Positions 27,010 through 35,921 of a stretch of DNA of 64,000 nt are shown here, one piece after another. The stretch covers positions 62,001-126,000 of the forward strand of contig NZ_QWGG01000007.1 in NCBI RefSeq assembly GCF_003730195.1, written 5' to 3'. The notes below the pieces were generated by a model. It was not told where the DNA came from. It saw nothing but the letters and a program-made list of their open reading frames with translations, and did not search any database. The DNA is from Halosimplex salinum. GTDB lineage: Archaea; Halobacteriota; Halobacteria; Halobacteriales; Haloarculaceae. Numbering within the stretch: position 1 is the stretch's first letter; every line of letters starts with the position of its first letter. A program made the translations under genes and the position numbers.

Positions 27010-27927
27010 TCAGGAACCGTCGTCCGCGGTCTCGCCGGGTTCGAGCGCGTCGCCGATGGCAGCGAGGTCCTCCTCGGTCGTCGGCTGGGGCCGACCGAGC
27101 GCCGATTCGAGTCTCGACACGTCCAGACAGGTGTCCCGGGGACGCGGCGCCTCCCGGTCGATATCGTCCATCGCGCCTTCCTCGACGAGGCCCGGATCGA
27201 CGCCCATGCGCTCGGCCAGCAGGTGTCCGAACTCGTAGGGGGTGAGACAGGAGCGACCGGCGACGTGGAAGAGTCCACGCTCTCCGGCGTCGGCGAGGTC
27301 CATGAGCGTGCTCGCGGCCTGCCCCGCCCGACTCGGCGTCACGTGCTGGTCGGTGAACAGCGGGACGGACTCGCCGGCCGCGAGCCGGTCGCGGACCCAC
27401 ACGGGGAAGCCGGTCAGTTCGCCCGTGAACCCGTGGGTTCCGTAGACGAACGAGAGCCGGCCGACGAGGGCGTCGGCGTCGGACTCCCGGACCGCTCGCT
27501 CGCCGGCCAGTTTCGACTCGCCGTACACCTGGAGCGGGTTCGGTTCGGCCGACTCGTCGTAGGGCGCCCCGTCCCGGCCGTCGAACACGTAGTCCGTCGA
27601 GACGTGGACGAAGGAAATCTCCCGGTCGGCGCAGGCCGAAGCGAGGACGCCCGGCGCCTCGGCGTTGACCGCGTGGGCTCGCTCGGGCTCGGTCTCGCAG
27701 CCGTCCACGTCGACCATCGCGGTGCAGTTGACGACCGCGTCGGGGGCGTGGTCGTCGAGCAGGGCGGCCGCGCGGTCGCCGTCGCGGACGTCGAGTCGGT
27801 CGAGCGGGACCGGCGCCGTGTCAGGTTCCGACCGCACGGTCCCGCGGACCTCCCACCCGCGGTCGAGCGCGGCCGTGACGACGTTGCTCCCGAGGCGGCC
27901 GTTCGCACCGAGGACCAGCGTTCGCAT
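27010..27927 (-). CDS. rmlD: dTDP-4-dehydrorhamnose reductase
   Basis: RmlD performs the last step of dTDP-rhamnose synthesis with NAD(P)H. The 305-residue short-chain dehydrogenase begins MRTLVLGANGRLGSNVV with the Rossmann G-x-x-G-x-x-G. It carries HVSTDYVFDG, the catalytic Tyr-x-x-x-Lys in PNPLQVYGESKLAGE, and RLSFVYG. The start at 27927 is set by homology; the open frame upstream is a shadow of rmlB. It is divergent from rmlB with 54 bases between, so both probably use a shared promoter region. Its arrangement opposite rmlB, away from rmlCA, is unusual for an rml set. Confidence 0.92.
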   Translation of the reverse strand: MRTLVLGANGRLGSNVVTAALDRGWEVRGTVRSEPDTAPVPLDRLDVRDGDRAAALLDDHAPDAVVNCTAMVDVDGCETEPERAHAVNAEAPGVLASACADREISFVHVSTDYVFDGRDGAPYDESAEPNPLQVYGESKLAGERAVRESDADALVGRLSFVYGTHGFTGELTGFPVWVRDRLAAGESVPLFTDQHVTPSRAGQAASTLMDLADAGERGLFHVAGRSCLTPYEFGHLLAERMGVDPGLVEEGAMDDIDREAPRPRDTCLDVSRLESALGRPQPTTEEDLAAIGDALEPGETADDGS

Positions 27928-27981
27928 GTCTCGGCACACGCCGCGGAAACACAAATATGCGGTCGACTCGTTGCTGGGAAC
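27928..27981. promoter_or_regulatory. Shared divergent promoter region rmlD/rmlB
   Basis: Only 54 bases separate the start codons of rmlD (minus) and rmlB (plus). The middle contains the AT-rich AACACAAATATGC (about 27949-27961), the only TATA-like element available in either direction. It is placed about 25-30 bases from both starts, so both genes may be leaderless and driven from this element. Confidence 0.55.
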
Positions 27982-28908
27982 GTGCGAACGCTCGTCACCG
28001 GCGGTGCCGGATTCATCGGCTCGAACTTCGTCCACTACCTGATCGAGCGGACCGACGACGAGGTGGTCACGCTCGACGCGCTCACCTACGCGGGGTCGCG
28101 GGACAACCTCGCGGGCGTCATCGACCACGACCGCCACGAGTTCGTCGAGGGGGACGTCCGCGACGGGGAACTGGTGACCGACCTCGTCGCAGACGTCGAC
28201 GCGGTCGTGAACTTCGCGGCCGAGTCCCACGTCGACCGCTCGATCGACGGCGCCGCGCCGTTCGTCGAGACCAACGTCGGCGGGACGCGGACGCTCCTCG
28301 ACGCCGCTCGCGCCGCCGACCTCGACCGGTTCCTGCAGGTGTCGACCGACGAGGTGTACGGCCAGATACTCGACGGCCGGTTCGCCGAGGACGACCCGCT
28401 CGACCCGCGCAACCCCTACGCGGCGACGAAGGCGGGCGCGGACCACCTCGCGCTCAGCTACCAGCGGACCTACGGTCTCCCGGTCGTCGTCACCCGCTCG
28501 TCGAACAACTACGGACCGCGCCAGCACCCCGAGAAGCTGATCCCGAAGTTCCTCACGCGAGCGGCCGAGGGTGAGCCGCTCCCGCTGTACGGCGACGGCT
28601 CCAACGTCCGCGAGTGGACGTACGTCGCGGACAACTGCCGGGCCGTCGACCTCGCGCTCAGGGAGGGCGACGCGGGCGAGGTGTACAACGTCGGCGCGGG
28701 CGAGGAGCGGACCAACCGCGAGGTGACCGAAGCGATCCTCGACGCGGTGGGCGCGTCGCGGGACCTCGTCGAGTTCGTCGACGACCGCCCGGGCCACGAC
28801 CAGCGCTACGCGCTGGAGACGGCGAAGATCCGGGACCTGGGCTGGGAGCCCGAGTACTCCTTCGAGGCGGGACTGGCGCGGACCGTCGACTACTACCTCG
28901 GCGACTGA
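27982..28908 (+). CDS. rmlB: dTDP-glucose 4,6-dehydratase
   Basis: RmlB converts dTDP-glucose to dTDP-4-keto-6-deoxyglucose. The 308-residue extended SDR starts at GTG (VRTLVTGGAGFIGSNFVHYL). It carries FAAESHVDRSI, the catalytic TDEVYG (Asp-Glu pair), NPYAATKAGADHLA (Tyr-x-x-x-Lys) and TRSSNNYGPRQHPEKLIPKF, all diagnostic of RmlB rather than UDP-glucose epimerase. The GTG start gives a protein matching homologues at the N-terminus; the much longer open frame upstream overlaps rmlD and is not coding. With rmlA and rmlC it supplies the dTDP-sugar precursor for the glycosyltransferase genes downstream. Confidence 0.94.
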   Translation: MRTLVTGGAGFIGSNFVHYLIERTDDEVVTLDALTYAGSRDNLAGVIDHDRHEFVEGDVRDGELVTDLVADVDAVVNFAAESHVDRSIDGAAPFVETNVGGTRTLLDAARAADLDRFLQVSTDEVYGQILDGRFAEDDPLDPRNPYAATKAGADHLALSYQRTYGLPVVVTRSSNNYGPRQHPEKLIPKFLTRAAEGEPLPLYGDGSNVREWTYVADNCRAVDLALREGDAGEVYNVGAGEERTNREVTEAILDAVGASRDLVEFVDDRPGHDQRYALETAKIRDLGWEPEYSFEAGLARTVDYYLGD

Positions 28909-29033
28909 GCGCGCGAGGGGAGTCCGACCGCCTGTCGGGGCCCGAGCGGTCGGCGACGGTGGCCCGCTTCGGCCCCGGAATCGAGTTCCCTGGGCGACAC
29001 GTCTTTCCGGCTTTCGGCCGAAAGAGCGTTCGT

Positions 29034-30869
29034 ATGCGCCCGGTGATGGGGGGACTCCTGGGGAGAGCCCGGCAGTGCCTCCGCGACGACTACGAGTCGG
29101 ACCCGTATCTCCCGTACGTGCTGGGACTGGCCGCGGTGCTCGCCGGGTTCTGGTTCTGGCACCGGATCCCGAACTTCGCGACGCGGGACGAGCGCTGGCG
29201 GATCCTCGACCCGATGGTTCCGGTCGGGCTGTTCGCCGAGGACCCCGGGATCGAGTCGCTGCTGGAGGGGATGCAGCAGGGACGCACGTTCGGGGCGACG
29301 TTCTACGTCTTCGGGCTGGCGCTCCTGCCGGTGTTCGTGGTGGCGTTCCTCACCGGCCAGATCGACGCGTTCGTCGCGCTCCCGGAGCACGGCGCGGTCG
29401 ACCTGTGGGCGCTGTGGAACCGGACGCCGCGCTGGATCTGGACGTGGAGCCTCGTGCTCGGCCGCCTCGCAGTGGTCGCGTTCGCGGTCGGTTGCGTCTA
29501 CGTCACCTACCGGATCGGGACGACCATGCGGGACCGCGCGACGGGGCGGCTGGCCGCCCTCCTCCTCTCGTTCACGTGGGGCTTTCTCGTCCTCGCACAC
29601 GAGGTCGGCGAGGACGTGCCCGCGCTCTTCTTCTTCCTGCTGGTCGTCTACTTCGCGCTCCGGTACGCGGAGACGGGCGACCCGGCGCTCTTTCTCGCCG
29701 GCTGTGCCTGTGGCGGGATCGCCATCGCGGTGAAGCTGACGACTGTCGTCGTCGTCCCGCTGCTGGGGATCGCGTACCTCCTTCGCATCGGCAACGCCGG
29801 CGACGACTGGCTGGACGCGCTGGTCCAGCCACGGCTCCTCGCGGTCGGCGCCGCGCTCGGCGCCGGCGCCGTCTTCGTCGGCTTCCCGAGCGTCGTCGCG
29901 GGCGGACTGGAGCCGCTCGTGGCGCGGATCCAGCGGGGGACGACTGGGAAGACCGACCCGCACGGCTGGCGGGTCGAGCCGACCTGGTGGTGGTTCCTGC
30001 GGAGCTACCTCAACGGCATGGGCCTCCCGCTGTTCGTCGCGTCCGTCGGCTCGCTCGTGGCCGGCCTCCCCAGGATGTGGGAGCGGTCGACGGAGGCCGA
30101 CGGGTACGCGCTTGCGCTGATCGGGGTCGCCTCGTACTTCTATCTCTACGCGAACTGGGCGTACATCCGCACGCATCACGTCCTCCCCACGATCCCGCTG
30201 CTCGTGCTGGTCCTCGCCGCCGGACTGATGCGACTGACCGACGCGCACGAGACGGTCGGCCGCGCGGTCGTCGCGGTCCTCCTGGTGACGAGCGGGCTGT
30301 ACGCCGGCGTCGGCGACGTCGGGTACGCTTCCCAGCCGCGCGACGAGGCGACAGACTGGTTGCGAACGAACGCGGCAGCGAACGCGACGGTCGAGACGTA
30401 TCCGAACGACCCGCAGGAGGCGGCGGTCCCCCACGGCATGGAGATCTATCGGCCGTCCAACCGCGAGGCGACGCCCGGCGGTGCGAAGGGGTCGGCGATG
30501 GAGTGGCTGCTCGCCGTCGAGGAGCGCTGCCCCGACTACGTCCAGCTCCACTACTACGAGAGCATCCTCGCGCTGGCCCCCGACGACTGGAGCGAGCGGG
30601 CGCGCCGGCTCTCCGGCGAACGCCGCGCGCAGTACGTCCGCGACCTGCTCGCCGAGGACACCTACCCGTACCGCGTCGCGGAGACGTTCGGGCCGCGCCC
30701 AGCGTTCCTCGACGGCGAACCCCGATCGGCGGGGCTACCGGAACTCGTCGAGGTCGGCCTGTTCCCCCGCACCATCCAGTACGGCGACCCGCAGGACGTG
30801 GGCGTCGACCAGTACACCGTGATCCTGGAGCGAGACGGCCAGTGCGGCGCGTCGGCTGGGAGCTCCTGA
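29034..30869 (+). CDS. GT39-like membrane glycosyltransferase
   Basis: The 611-residue multispanning protein has about ten to twelve transmembrane helices and the order of PMT/ArnT-type (GT-C) enzymes. TM1 (YVLGLAAVLAGFWFW, about 25-40) is followed by a loop with acidic residues, including the DERW and GLFAEDPG stretches. Many helices follow, then a soluble C-terminal part (about 440-611). GT39-family enzymes use lipid-linked sugars to modify proteins or lipids on the outside. The exact donor and acceptor are unknown. The ATG at 29034 gives a natural N-terminus. It is the first gene of the assembly block after rmlB; CTTTCGGCCGAAAG (29011-29024) just upstream is a 14-base palindrome. Confidence 0.72.
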   Translation: MRPVMGGLLGRARQCLRDDYESDPYLPYVLGLAAVLAGFWFWHRIPNFATRDERWRILDPMVPVGLFAEDPGIESLLEGMQQGRTFGATFYVFGLALLPVFVVAFLTGQIDAFVALPEHGAVDLWALWNRTPRWIWTWSLVLGRLAVVAFAVGCVYVTYRIGTTMRDRATGRLAALLLSFTWGFLVLAHEVGEDVPALFFFLLVVYFALRYAETGDPALFLAGCACGGIAIAVKLTTVVVVPLLGIAYLLRIGNAGDDWLDALVQPRLLAVGAALGAGAVFVGFPSVVAGGLEPLVARIQRGTTGKTDPHGWRVEPTWWWFLRSYLNGMGLPLFVASVGSLVAGLPRMWERSTEADGYALALIGVASYFYLYANWAYIRTHHVLPTIPLLVLVLAAGLMRLTDAHETVGRAVVAVLLVTSGLYAGVGDVGYASQPRDEATDWLRTNAAANATVETYPNDPQEAAVPHGMEIYRPSNREATPGGAKGSAMEWLLAVEERCPDYVQLHYYESILALAPDDWSERARRLSGERRAQYVRDLLAEDTYPYRVAETFGPRPAFLDGEPRSAGLPELVEVGLFPRTIQYGDPQDVGVDQYTVILERDGQCGASAGSS

Positions 30870-31200
30870 CCCTCGCGTTCGGGGTCAGCGACGGCGTTCC
30901 CGGCCGTCTTGAATCTGCAAGATCGACGCTTATGACGGTCTCAGCCGTACCGAATCGGTAGCGAGGGCCAAGGATGTTATCGTTTCTCAGTCGCCGGATC
31001 CGGCCAGGAACAGCGCCGTCGAACGCGAGCGGTCCGGAGAGCAGGCCGCTCGCGCCGCTCTCCCGGTCCGGGGCCGGTGGCTCTCCGGGCGCTCACGAGT
31101 TCGCCGGCGGTCGCGGCGGCGAGAGCGCCACGAGAGGCGGGGCGGGGGAGCCGCCTGCCGCCGGGCCTGACCGGACAGGGCGACCGGGCTGTGAGCGGAG
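30870..31200. other. Intergenic stretch upstream of GT2 gene
   Basis: A plus-strand open frame of 79 codons (30974-31213) is rich in Gly, Pro, Arg and Ser and has no sign of being a gene. A TATA-like CGCTTATGAC near 30927-30936 could start a transcript toward the GT2 gene, giving a leader of about 240 bases. No repeats or RNA genes are evident. Confidence 0.4.
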
Positions 31201-31209
31201 GTGGGAGCG

Positions 31210-32124
31210 GTGACCGCCCGTTCGTCGCGGCCGACGTTCTCGCTCGTCTTCCTGACGTGGAACCCGGGGGAGGCGATCGTCGGGGTGGTCGAGTCCGTGA
31301 AACGGCAGACCTTCGACGACTACGAGGTCGTCGTCGTGGACAACGACAGCGACGACGGCACGCCCGAGCGGATTCGGGACGCCTACGGCGACGACGACTC
31401 GGTCCGACTCTTCGAGAACGACGAGAACCGGGGCTTCAGCCGCGGGATGAACCGCGGGATCGGCGAGAGCCGCGGGCGGTACATCTGCTGTTACAACCAC
31501 GACACGCTGTTCCCCCCGGAGTACCTGCAGGTGCTCTCCGAGCGCGTCACGCCCGACGCGGTCTGGACGACGGCCAGGCGGAACTACCGCGTCGACCCCG
31601 AGTGGACCTACGTGCGTCTCCTCTCGGAGTTCCGGTTCACCGTCCCGTACGTCGTCGACCCGCTGTCGGGGACGGCCGAGGTGAACTACGTCCCCGGTGA
31701 CGGGACGATACTCCCCCGGGAGATCTACCGGGATGAACTCGACTCTGAGGTGTTCGATTCCTCGATGCCGACGAGGGGTGAGGACGTCGACCTCTCGCTC
31801 CGCCTGGCCGAGGACGGGGTGCCGATGCGGGCCGTCCTCGACACTCACTCGATCCACCCCGACAAGGACGACCGATACGAGCCGACCATCGAGAACTTCG
31901 GGACGCTCCTTCGGACTATCGCGGCGCGGATAGCCGCCCACAGCAACAACGCCGTCCCGCGGTCGACGGTCCTGCTCTCCGCGGCGAGCATCCTGACCCA
32001 GCCGCTGCACGTCTACTTCGCACCGTACCCGCGCTCGCCGGAGGCGTTCGTCGAGGCGACGACCGTCCACCGCGGCGGCGGACCGCACTCTCGAGACGAG
32101 CCGACGCCCGTCGAGGTGAGCTGA
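31210..32124 (+). CDS. Family 2 glycosyltransferase
   Basis: The roughly 305-residue protein has the GT-A fold of family GT2. SLVFLTWNPGEAIVGVVESV leads to the nucleotide-binding YEVVVVDNDSDDGT, then ENRGFSRGMNRGI, the DxD-equivalent YICCYNHDTLFPP, and the acceptor-side TRGEDVDLSLRLAEDG. It has no strong membrane helix. Rhamnosyl and similar transferases often have this shape, which fits the dTDP-sugar genes nearby. GTG codons at 31201 and 31210 are both possible starts; I chose the shorter. A methyltransferase gene follows 47 bases after the stop. Confidence 0.87.
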   Translation: MTARSSRPTFSLVFLTWNPGEAIVGVVESVKRQTFDDYEVVVVDNDSDDGTPERIRDAYGDDDSVRLFENDENRGFSRGMNRGIGESRGRYICCYNHDTLFPPEYLQVLSERVTPDAVWTTARRNYRVDPEWTYVRLLSEFRFTVPYVVDPLSGTAEVNYVPGDGTILPREIYRDELDSEVFDSSMPTRGEDVDLSLRLAEDGVPMRAVLDTHSIHPDKDDRYEPTIENFGTLLRTIAARIAAHSNNAVPRSTVLLSAASILTQPLHVYFAPYPRSPEAFVEATTVHRGGGPHSRDEPTPVEVS

Positions 32125-32171
32125 GGTGGCCGCGACGACCACCGCTCCCGATCCCAACCCATCACCGATAC

Positions 32172-32948
32172 ATGGCTGCACGTAACCTGATCCGGCGATC
32201 GATTCGACAGAGCGGCGCGCTCGACTGGGTCCACGCGACGGTCGACAGGGTCAACCGACTCCTCCGCTCGGAGGTGTACGAGCCGCCGACGGACCTGTCG
32301 GAGTTCGAGACGGTCCAGCGGCGCGCCCGGAAGACGACCGACATCAGCGACCACCTCGACCGGCTGTTCGTCGAGGCGCTGCAGGCCTCGCCCGACACCA
32401 TCGTCGAACTCGGCGTCCGCGACGGCGAATCGACGTTCGTCTTCGAGCGAGTCGCCAGACTCGCCGACGCCGACGTGGTGAGCGTCGACGTCGACGAGAC
32501 GACCTACACCACCGACTACGACCGCTGGCAGTTCGTCCAGTCGGACGACGTGGCGTTCGCGGCCGACTTCGAGGAGTGGAGCGCCGACCACGGAGTCGAC
32601 CCGGCTATCGACGTGCTGTTCGTCGATACCAGCCACCGATACGACCACACCGTCGCGGAGATCGAGGCGTGGTTCCCCCACCTCGCCGAGGACGGCGTCG
32701 TGCTCTTTCACGACACCAATCAGCGACACCTCTACCGGCGCGAGGACGGGACGGTCGGGCTCTCCCCGCTCGACGACCGGGGCGTCATCGGGGCCATCGA
32801 GACCCACTTCGGCTGTGCGCTCGACGAGACCGAGTCGTTCGTCACGGTCGCGGACGGGTTCGTCCTCGAACAGTATCCGCTGTGTAGTGGCCTCGCCGTG
32901 TTGCGAAAGCTCGACACCGGGGGCGAGGACTCCCGGGACGCGACGTGA
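32172..32948 (+). CDS. Class I SAM-dependent methyltransferase
   Basis: The 258-residue protein has a Rossmann methyltransferase core: motif I TIVELGVRDGESTFVFE (about 77-93), the acidic post-I VVSVDVDET, and IDVLFVDTSHRYDHTVAEIE (about 145-165) with GVVLFHDTN. This is the layout of the Methyltransf_24 group and of cephalosporin-hydroxylase-like methyltransferases found in polysaccharide clusters. An O-methyl modification of a sugar is a reasonable guess from context. Its stop overlaps the start of the next gene by four bases (GTGA), so the two are translationally coupled. Confidence 0.82.
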   Translation: MAARNLIRRSIRQSGALDWVHATVDRVNRLLRSEVYEPPTDLSEFETVQRRARKTTDISDHLDRLFVEALQASPDTIVELGVRDGESTFVFERVARLADADVVSVDVDETTYTTDYDRWQFVQSDDVAFAADFEEWSADHGVDPAIDVLFVDTSHRYDHTVAEIEAWFPHLAEDGVVLFHDTNQRHLYRREDGTVGLSPLDDRGVIGAIETHFGCALDETESFVTVADGFVLEQYPLCSGLAVLRKLDTGGEDSRDAT

Positions 32949-33985
32949 CGGACTCGAAGCGTCGGGCGTGGCTCGTCACGGCCGCGCAGTACCTCCTCGG
33001 CGCGCTCGCGCTCGCGTGGGTCGTCCGGCAGGTCGAGTGGGAGCGGGCGGTATCGCTGCTCGGCGGCGTCTCCCCCGGGACGGCCGCGGCGCTCGTGGCC
33101 GTGAGCGCGCTGGGCCTGCTCACGTCGCTCTCTATGTGGCACGTGTTGCTCGACGCCGCCGCCCCGACGCGCTTTCGCGAGGCGGCCGAGACCGGACTGG
33201 TCGTCCTCTTCGTCAACCAGTTGCTCCCGTCGCGGCTGTCGGGGCGGGCCGTCGCCCCCTTCGTCGCCCGCGACCGGACGGGGATGCGGTACTCCGACGC
33301 CATCGCCGTCTCGGGCGTCCACACCGGACTGTACGCGCTCCTGTACGGGATCACTGCCTTCGCGGGAATCGTGGTCGCACGGGGTCGGCTCCCGCTCGCG
33401 CTCGTGCTCGTCCTCCTGCTCTCGACCGGGCTGTACGTCGCCGCCGGGACCGTGGTGTTGCTCGCCGGTGCGCACATGCGGGCCGTCAACCGCGTCGCCG
33501 GCTGGTTCGACGCGCTCGCCGGTCGCGTCCCCGTCGTCGGCGACAGGCTCTCGGCGCTGACCGGGAAGATACCGGCGTTCACCGAGGCGTCGTCGGTCGC
33601 GTTCCGGTCGCTGCTGGCCGACCCGGGAGCCGTCGGCCGCTACGCCGCGGGGTTCGTCCTCTCGGTGCTGGTCGTGCCCGGCCTGCGGGTCTGGCTGCTG
33701 TTCGAGGCGCTCGGCGTCGGGTTCGAGCCGGTCGTGGTCCTGCCGATTTACCTCGTCATGGCCTACAGCGTGACGCTGCTGCCGCTCACGCCGGGGAGTA
33801 TCGGCGTCACCGAGGCGAGCGCGACGGCGGTGTTCACCGGACTCGGGATGCCCGTCGAGGCGGTCGTCCCGGTGGTGTTCGTCGACAGGCTCCTCGGGTC
33901 GTACCTCCCGGCGCTGACGGGGTGGTACCCCTCGCTCAGGACGGACTTCTCCGAACTGGCCGCGGACGTGTCGCCGGGCGACTGA
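32945..33985 (+). CDS. YbhN/UPF0104-type membrane protein
   Basis: This 346-residue protein with about eight transmembrane helices belongs to the lysylphosphatidylglycerol synthase membrane-domain (YbhN/UPF0104) family. The recognisable motif is near the end of the core: LLPLTPGSIGVTEASATAVF. Archaeal members are often encoded with glycosyltransferases and have been proposed to move lipid-linked sugars across the membrane; that role is not proven. It starts with GTG inside the stop of the methyltransferase gene. It closes the glycan block, and the next gene is convergent. Confidence 0.82.
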   Translation: MTDSKRRAWLVTAAQYLLGALALAWVVRQVEWERAVSLLGGVSPGTAAALVAVSALGLLTSLSMWHVLLDAAAPTRFREAAETGLVVLFVNQLLPSRLSGRAVAPFVARDRTGMRYSDAIAVSGVHTGLYALLYGITAFAGIVVARGRLPLALVLVLLLSTGLYVAAGTVVLLAGAHMRAVNRVAGWFDALAGRVPVVGDRLSALTGKIPAFTEASSVAFRSLLADPGAVGRYAAGFVLSVLVVPGLRVWLLFEALGVGFEPVVVLPIYLVMAYSVTLLPLTPGSIGVTEASATAVFTGLGMPVEAVVPVVFVDRLLGSYLPALTGWYPSLRTDFSELAADVSPGD

Positions 33986-34077
33986 CGCCCGTTCGACACC
34001 CGATTCCGACGCCGATTCGGTTGGTCCGCGTCCGAGGCGGCCACAACCCCGCCGCACGGTCTCCGACCCCGACCCGC

Positions 34078-35085
34078 TCAGAGCTCGCGGAGTCGGTCGG
34101 CGAGTCGGTGAGCGATCTCCGTCATGCCGTGGTCCATCGGGTGGAGCAGGTCGGTCGAGAGCCCGCCCGGATCCTGCAGGAGGTCCGATCCCTCGATCAG
34201 GTGGAGGTTGTCGCGGTCGGCGGCCGCGACGGCGTCGCGTACCTCCTCGCGGTACTGGCTCGGCGTGGCCGGCCACTCGTCGCCGTCGGTGATCTCGGGA
34301 CACAGGTCGGCGAAAAACGGGAACAGCGTCACCGCGGCGACGGGTTTGTCGGGGTGGGAACCCGCGACGGTGTCGACCAGATAGCGGACGCGCTCGCCGA
34401 ACTCCTCGGCGTCGAAGCCGGCGGCGATCATGTTGACCGAGACGGCGAGCACGGCGCGGTCCCAGTCGTCCCGCCCGGCGATGTACTCCGCGAGGGCGTT
34501 CTCGCAGAACGCCGACCCGCCGGAGCCGAGGTTCAGGTGGTCGTCGCCGAGCAATCGCGCGGTCTGGTGGCCGTAGGTCATCGGGTAGCGACTCGCGCAG
34601 GCGCCCTGCGTGATCGACGTGCCGTAGGTGAGCAGCGTCCCGTCGGGGCGCTCGGCCGGGTCCGGGAGTCGCACGTCGCCGGACACGTCGTGGAGGACGA
34701 CCGGATTGCCGAACAGCACGAGGCGGCCGACCGTCGGGTCGAAGTAGCGGTCGTCGAGGCGGTCGCGGTCGACGGTCTCGACGCGCTCCGGGAGCGACAG
34801 TTCGATAGTCGTCGGCTCGGCGTCGAGGGTGACGTGCTCTTCGGGCCGGTGCTGGAAGGGGCCCCAGAACGGCGTCGCTTCGCACGACCCCTCCGGACAG
34901 GACAGCGTGATCTCCGCGGACTCGCCGACGAAGCGGAGCTCGACGCCGTCGGGGCGCCTGTACTCCTCCTGCGAGCGGTCGTTGAACGGCTCTGTGACCT
35001 CCGGCGGGAGTCGATCCAGTCGGACGCCGTCGTCCGCGGGGATCGGCTCGGCGACGTTGTGCATCTCGACGGTCTCGCGCGACAT
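34078..35085 (-). CDS. SGNH/GDSL hydrolase family protein
   Basis: The 335-residue protein has an N-terminal beta-sandwich-like part (about 1-140) and a SGNH hydrolase domain from about 145. Its nucleophile block is LLTYGTSITQGACAS, the oxyanion Gly is in NLGSGGSAF, VSVNMIA replaces the usual GxND, and LLHPMDHGMTEIA carries the late Asp/His pair. These enzymes are esterases; members next to glycan clusters often deacetylate sugars. No signal peptide is visible. The start at 35085 gives a clean haloarchaeal N-terminus. The gene is convergent with the flippase-like gene upstream. Confidence 0.83.
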   Translation of the reverse strand: MSRETVEMHNVAEPIPADDGVRLDRLPPEVTEPFNDRSQEEYRRPDGVELRFVGESAEITLSCPEGSCEATPFWGPFQHRPEEHVTLDAEPTTIELSLPERVETVDRDRLDDRYFDPTVGRLVLFGNPVVLHDVSGDVRLPDPAERPDGTLLTYGTSITQGACASRYPMTYGHQTARLLGDDHLNLGSGGSAFCENALAEYIAGRDDWDRAVLAVSVNMIAAGFDAEEFGERVRYLVDTVAGSHPDKPVAAVTLFPFFADLCPEITDGDEWPATPSQYREEVRDAVAAADRDNLHLIEGSDLLQDPGGLSTDLLHPMDHGMTEIAHRLADRLREL

Positions 35086-35195
35086 ACCGCGGCAATGGGA
35101 GACCACCGATATAGGCGTGGCCTTGACGTCCCGTGCGTCCGGGATCGTCGCCGGACAGCGGGCGAGTTTTCCCGCTCCCGCACGGACGATTTCAC

Positions 35196-35630
35196 ATGAG
35201 CGACGACGGCGGCGAGTACGTCGACGGCGACCAGCGCGTCGATGGCGACCAGCGCGTCGATGGCGACCAGCGCGACGATGGCGAGGCGCTCGCGCGGCGC
35301 CTCGCAGCCGCGATCGAGGCGGACGAGCGCGGACCCGACGCGCTCGCGGTCGTCGACGAGGCGGCGGTCGAGCCGACCGCGGACGGCGCGTTCGCGTACG
35401 CGGTCGACTGCGGAGAGACGCGACTCGCGGACGCGTTCGTCCACCCCGATCGGATCCACGTCGAGTTCTCCGTCGAGCCGGATCGGGCGGCCGATGCGGC
35501 AGCGGACGCCGGCTTGCGCGCCCGCCCGAAAGCAGTTCGACCGCCGCGGACGCTCGTGTTCGTCGAGTCCCCCGACGAGGTCGAGCGGGCGCTGGACGTG
35601 TTCGACGCCGTGGTCGAAGCGCTCGACTGA
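35196..35630 (+). CDS. Conserved haloarchaeal hypothetical protein with N-terminal repeats
   Basis: The 144-residue acidic protein has a normal haloarchaeal composition but no family I can name. Near the N-terminus, three copies of a six-residue unit (VDGDQR) are encoded by three 18-base tandem repeats. The rest contains two alpha/beta-like segments, AFAYAVDCGETRLADAF and TLVFVESPDEVERALDVF. The repeat is probably a recent expansion of a flexible leader. The ATG at 35196 is used because the longer frame is GC-biased noise. The neighbours give no functional hint. Confidence 0.65.
   Translation: MSDDGGEYVDGDQRVDGDQRVDGDQRDDGEALARRLAAAIEADERGPDALAVVDEAAVEPTADGAFAYAVDCGETRLADAFVHPDRIHVEFSVEPDRAADAAADAGLRARPKAVRPPRTLVFVESPDEVERALDVFDAVVEALD
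35220..35273 (+). repeat. 18-bp tandem repeat, three copies
   Basis: Copies at 35220-35237, 35238-35255 and 35256-35273 read GTCGAYGGCGACCAGCGC, where Y is C in the first copy and T in the other two. They encode VDGDQR three times in frame, and a partial fourth copy follows. Copy number may vary between strains. Confidence 0.9.
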
Positions 35631-35660
35631 CCCCGGCTCTCGCGGTGCCGTCGCCGCCGA

Positions 35661-35921
35661 TCACTCGCCCTCGGACGCAGCGCTCTCGGCCGTCTCGACG
35701 TGGTCCAGGCAGCGGATCTCGCCGGTGTCGGTGTCGAAGGCGAAAGGGTCGCCGGGTCGGATCTGCTTGCCATCCTCGGCACAGCCGTCGGCGTGCTGGA
35801 GGAAGTAGCGACCCTCCTCGCGGCCGGTCTCGAGGCGGCCGGCCTGGACGGCGAAACGGACGAGCCCCTCGCCGATCTGGGTCCGCTCGGGCGAGTCGGC
35901 TTCGAGGCGGAGTACGGGCAT
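35661..35921 (-). CDS. Small haloarchaeal hypothetical protein
   Basis: The 86-residue protein starts MPVLRLEADSPERTQIGEG and contains GREEGRYFLQHADGCAEDG with RPGDPFAFDTDTGEIRCLDH. It is acidic with good codon use and a clear ATG. The family is not recognised; the pattern of short strands and two Cys does not form a zinc finger. It is convergent with the upstream gene (30 bases between ends) and divergent from the toxin-antitoxin-like pair. Confidence 0.6.
   Translation of the reverse strand: MPVLRLEADSPERTQIGEGLVRFAVQAGRLETGREEGRYFLQHADGCAEDGKQIRPGDPFAFDTDTGEIRCLDHVETAESAASEGE

Noticed and set aside
26999-27981. Long N-terminal extension of rmlB running over rmlD
   Set aside because: RmlB homologues start at the V-R-T-L-V-T-G-G segment, and the extension is antisense to rmlD.
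32732-35095. Long minus-strand open frame of about 790 codons opposite the methyltransferase, flippase-like and SGNH genes
   Set aside because: Its product is Arg/Pro/Gly-rich with no domains. Well-supported genes lie on the other frames. It is a by-product of high GC content.
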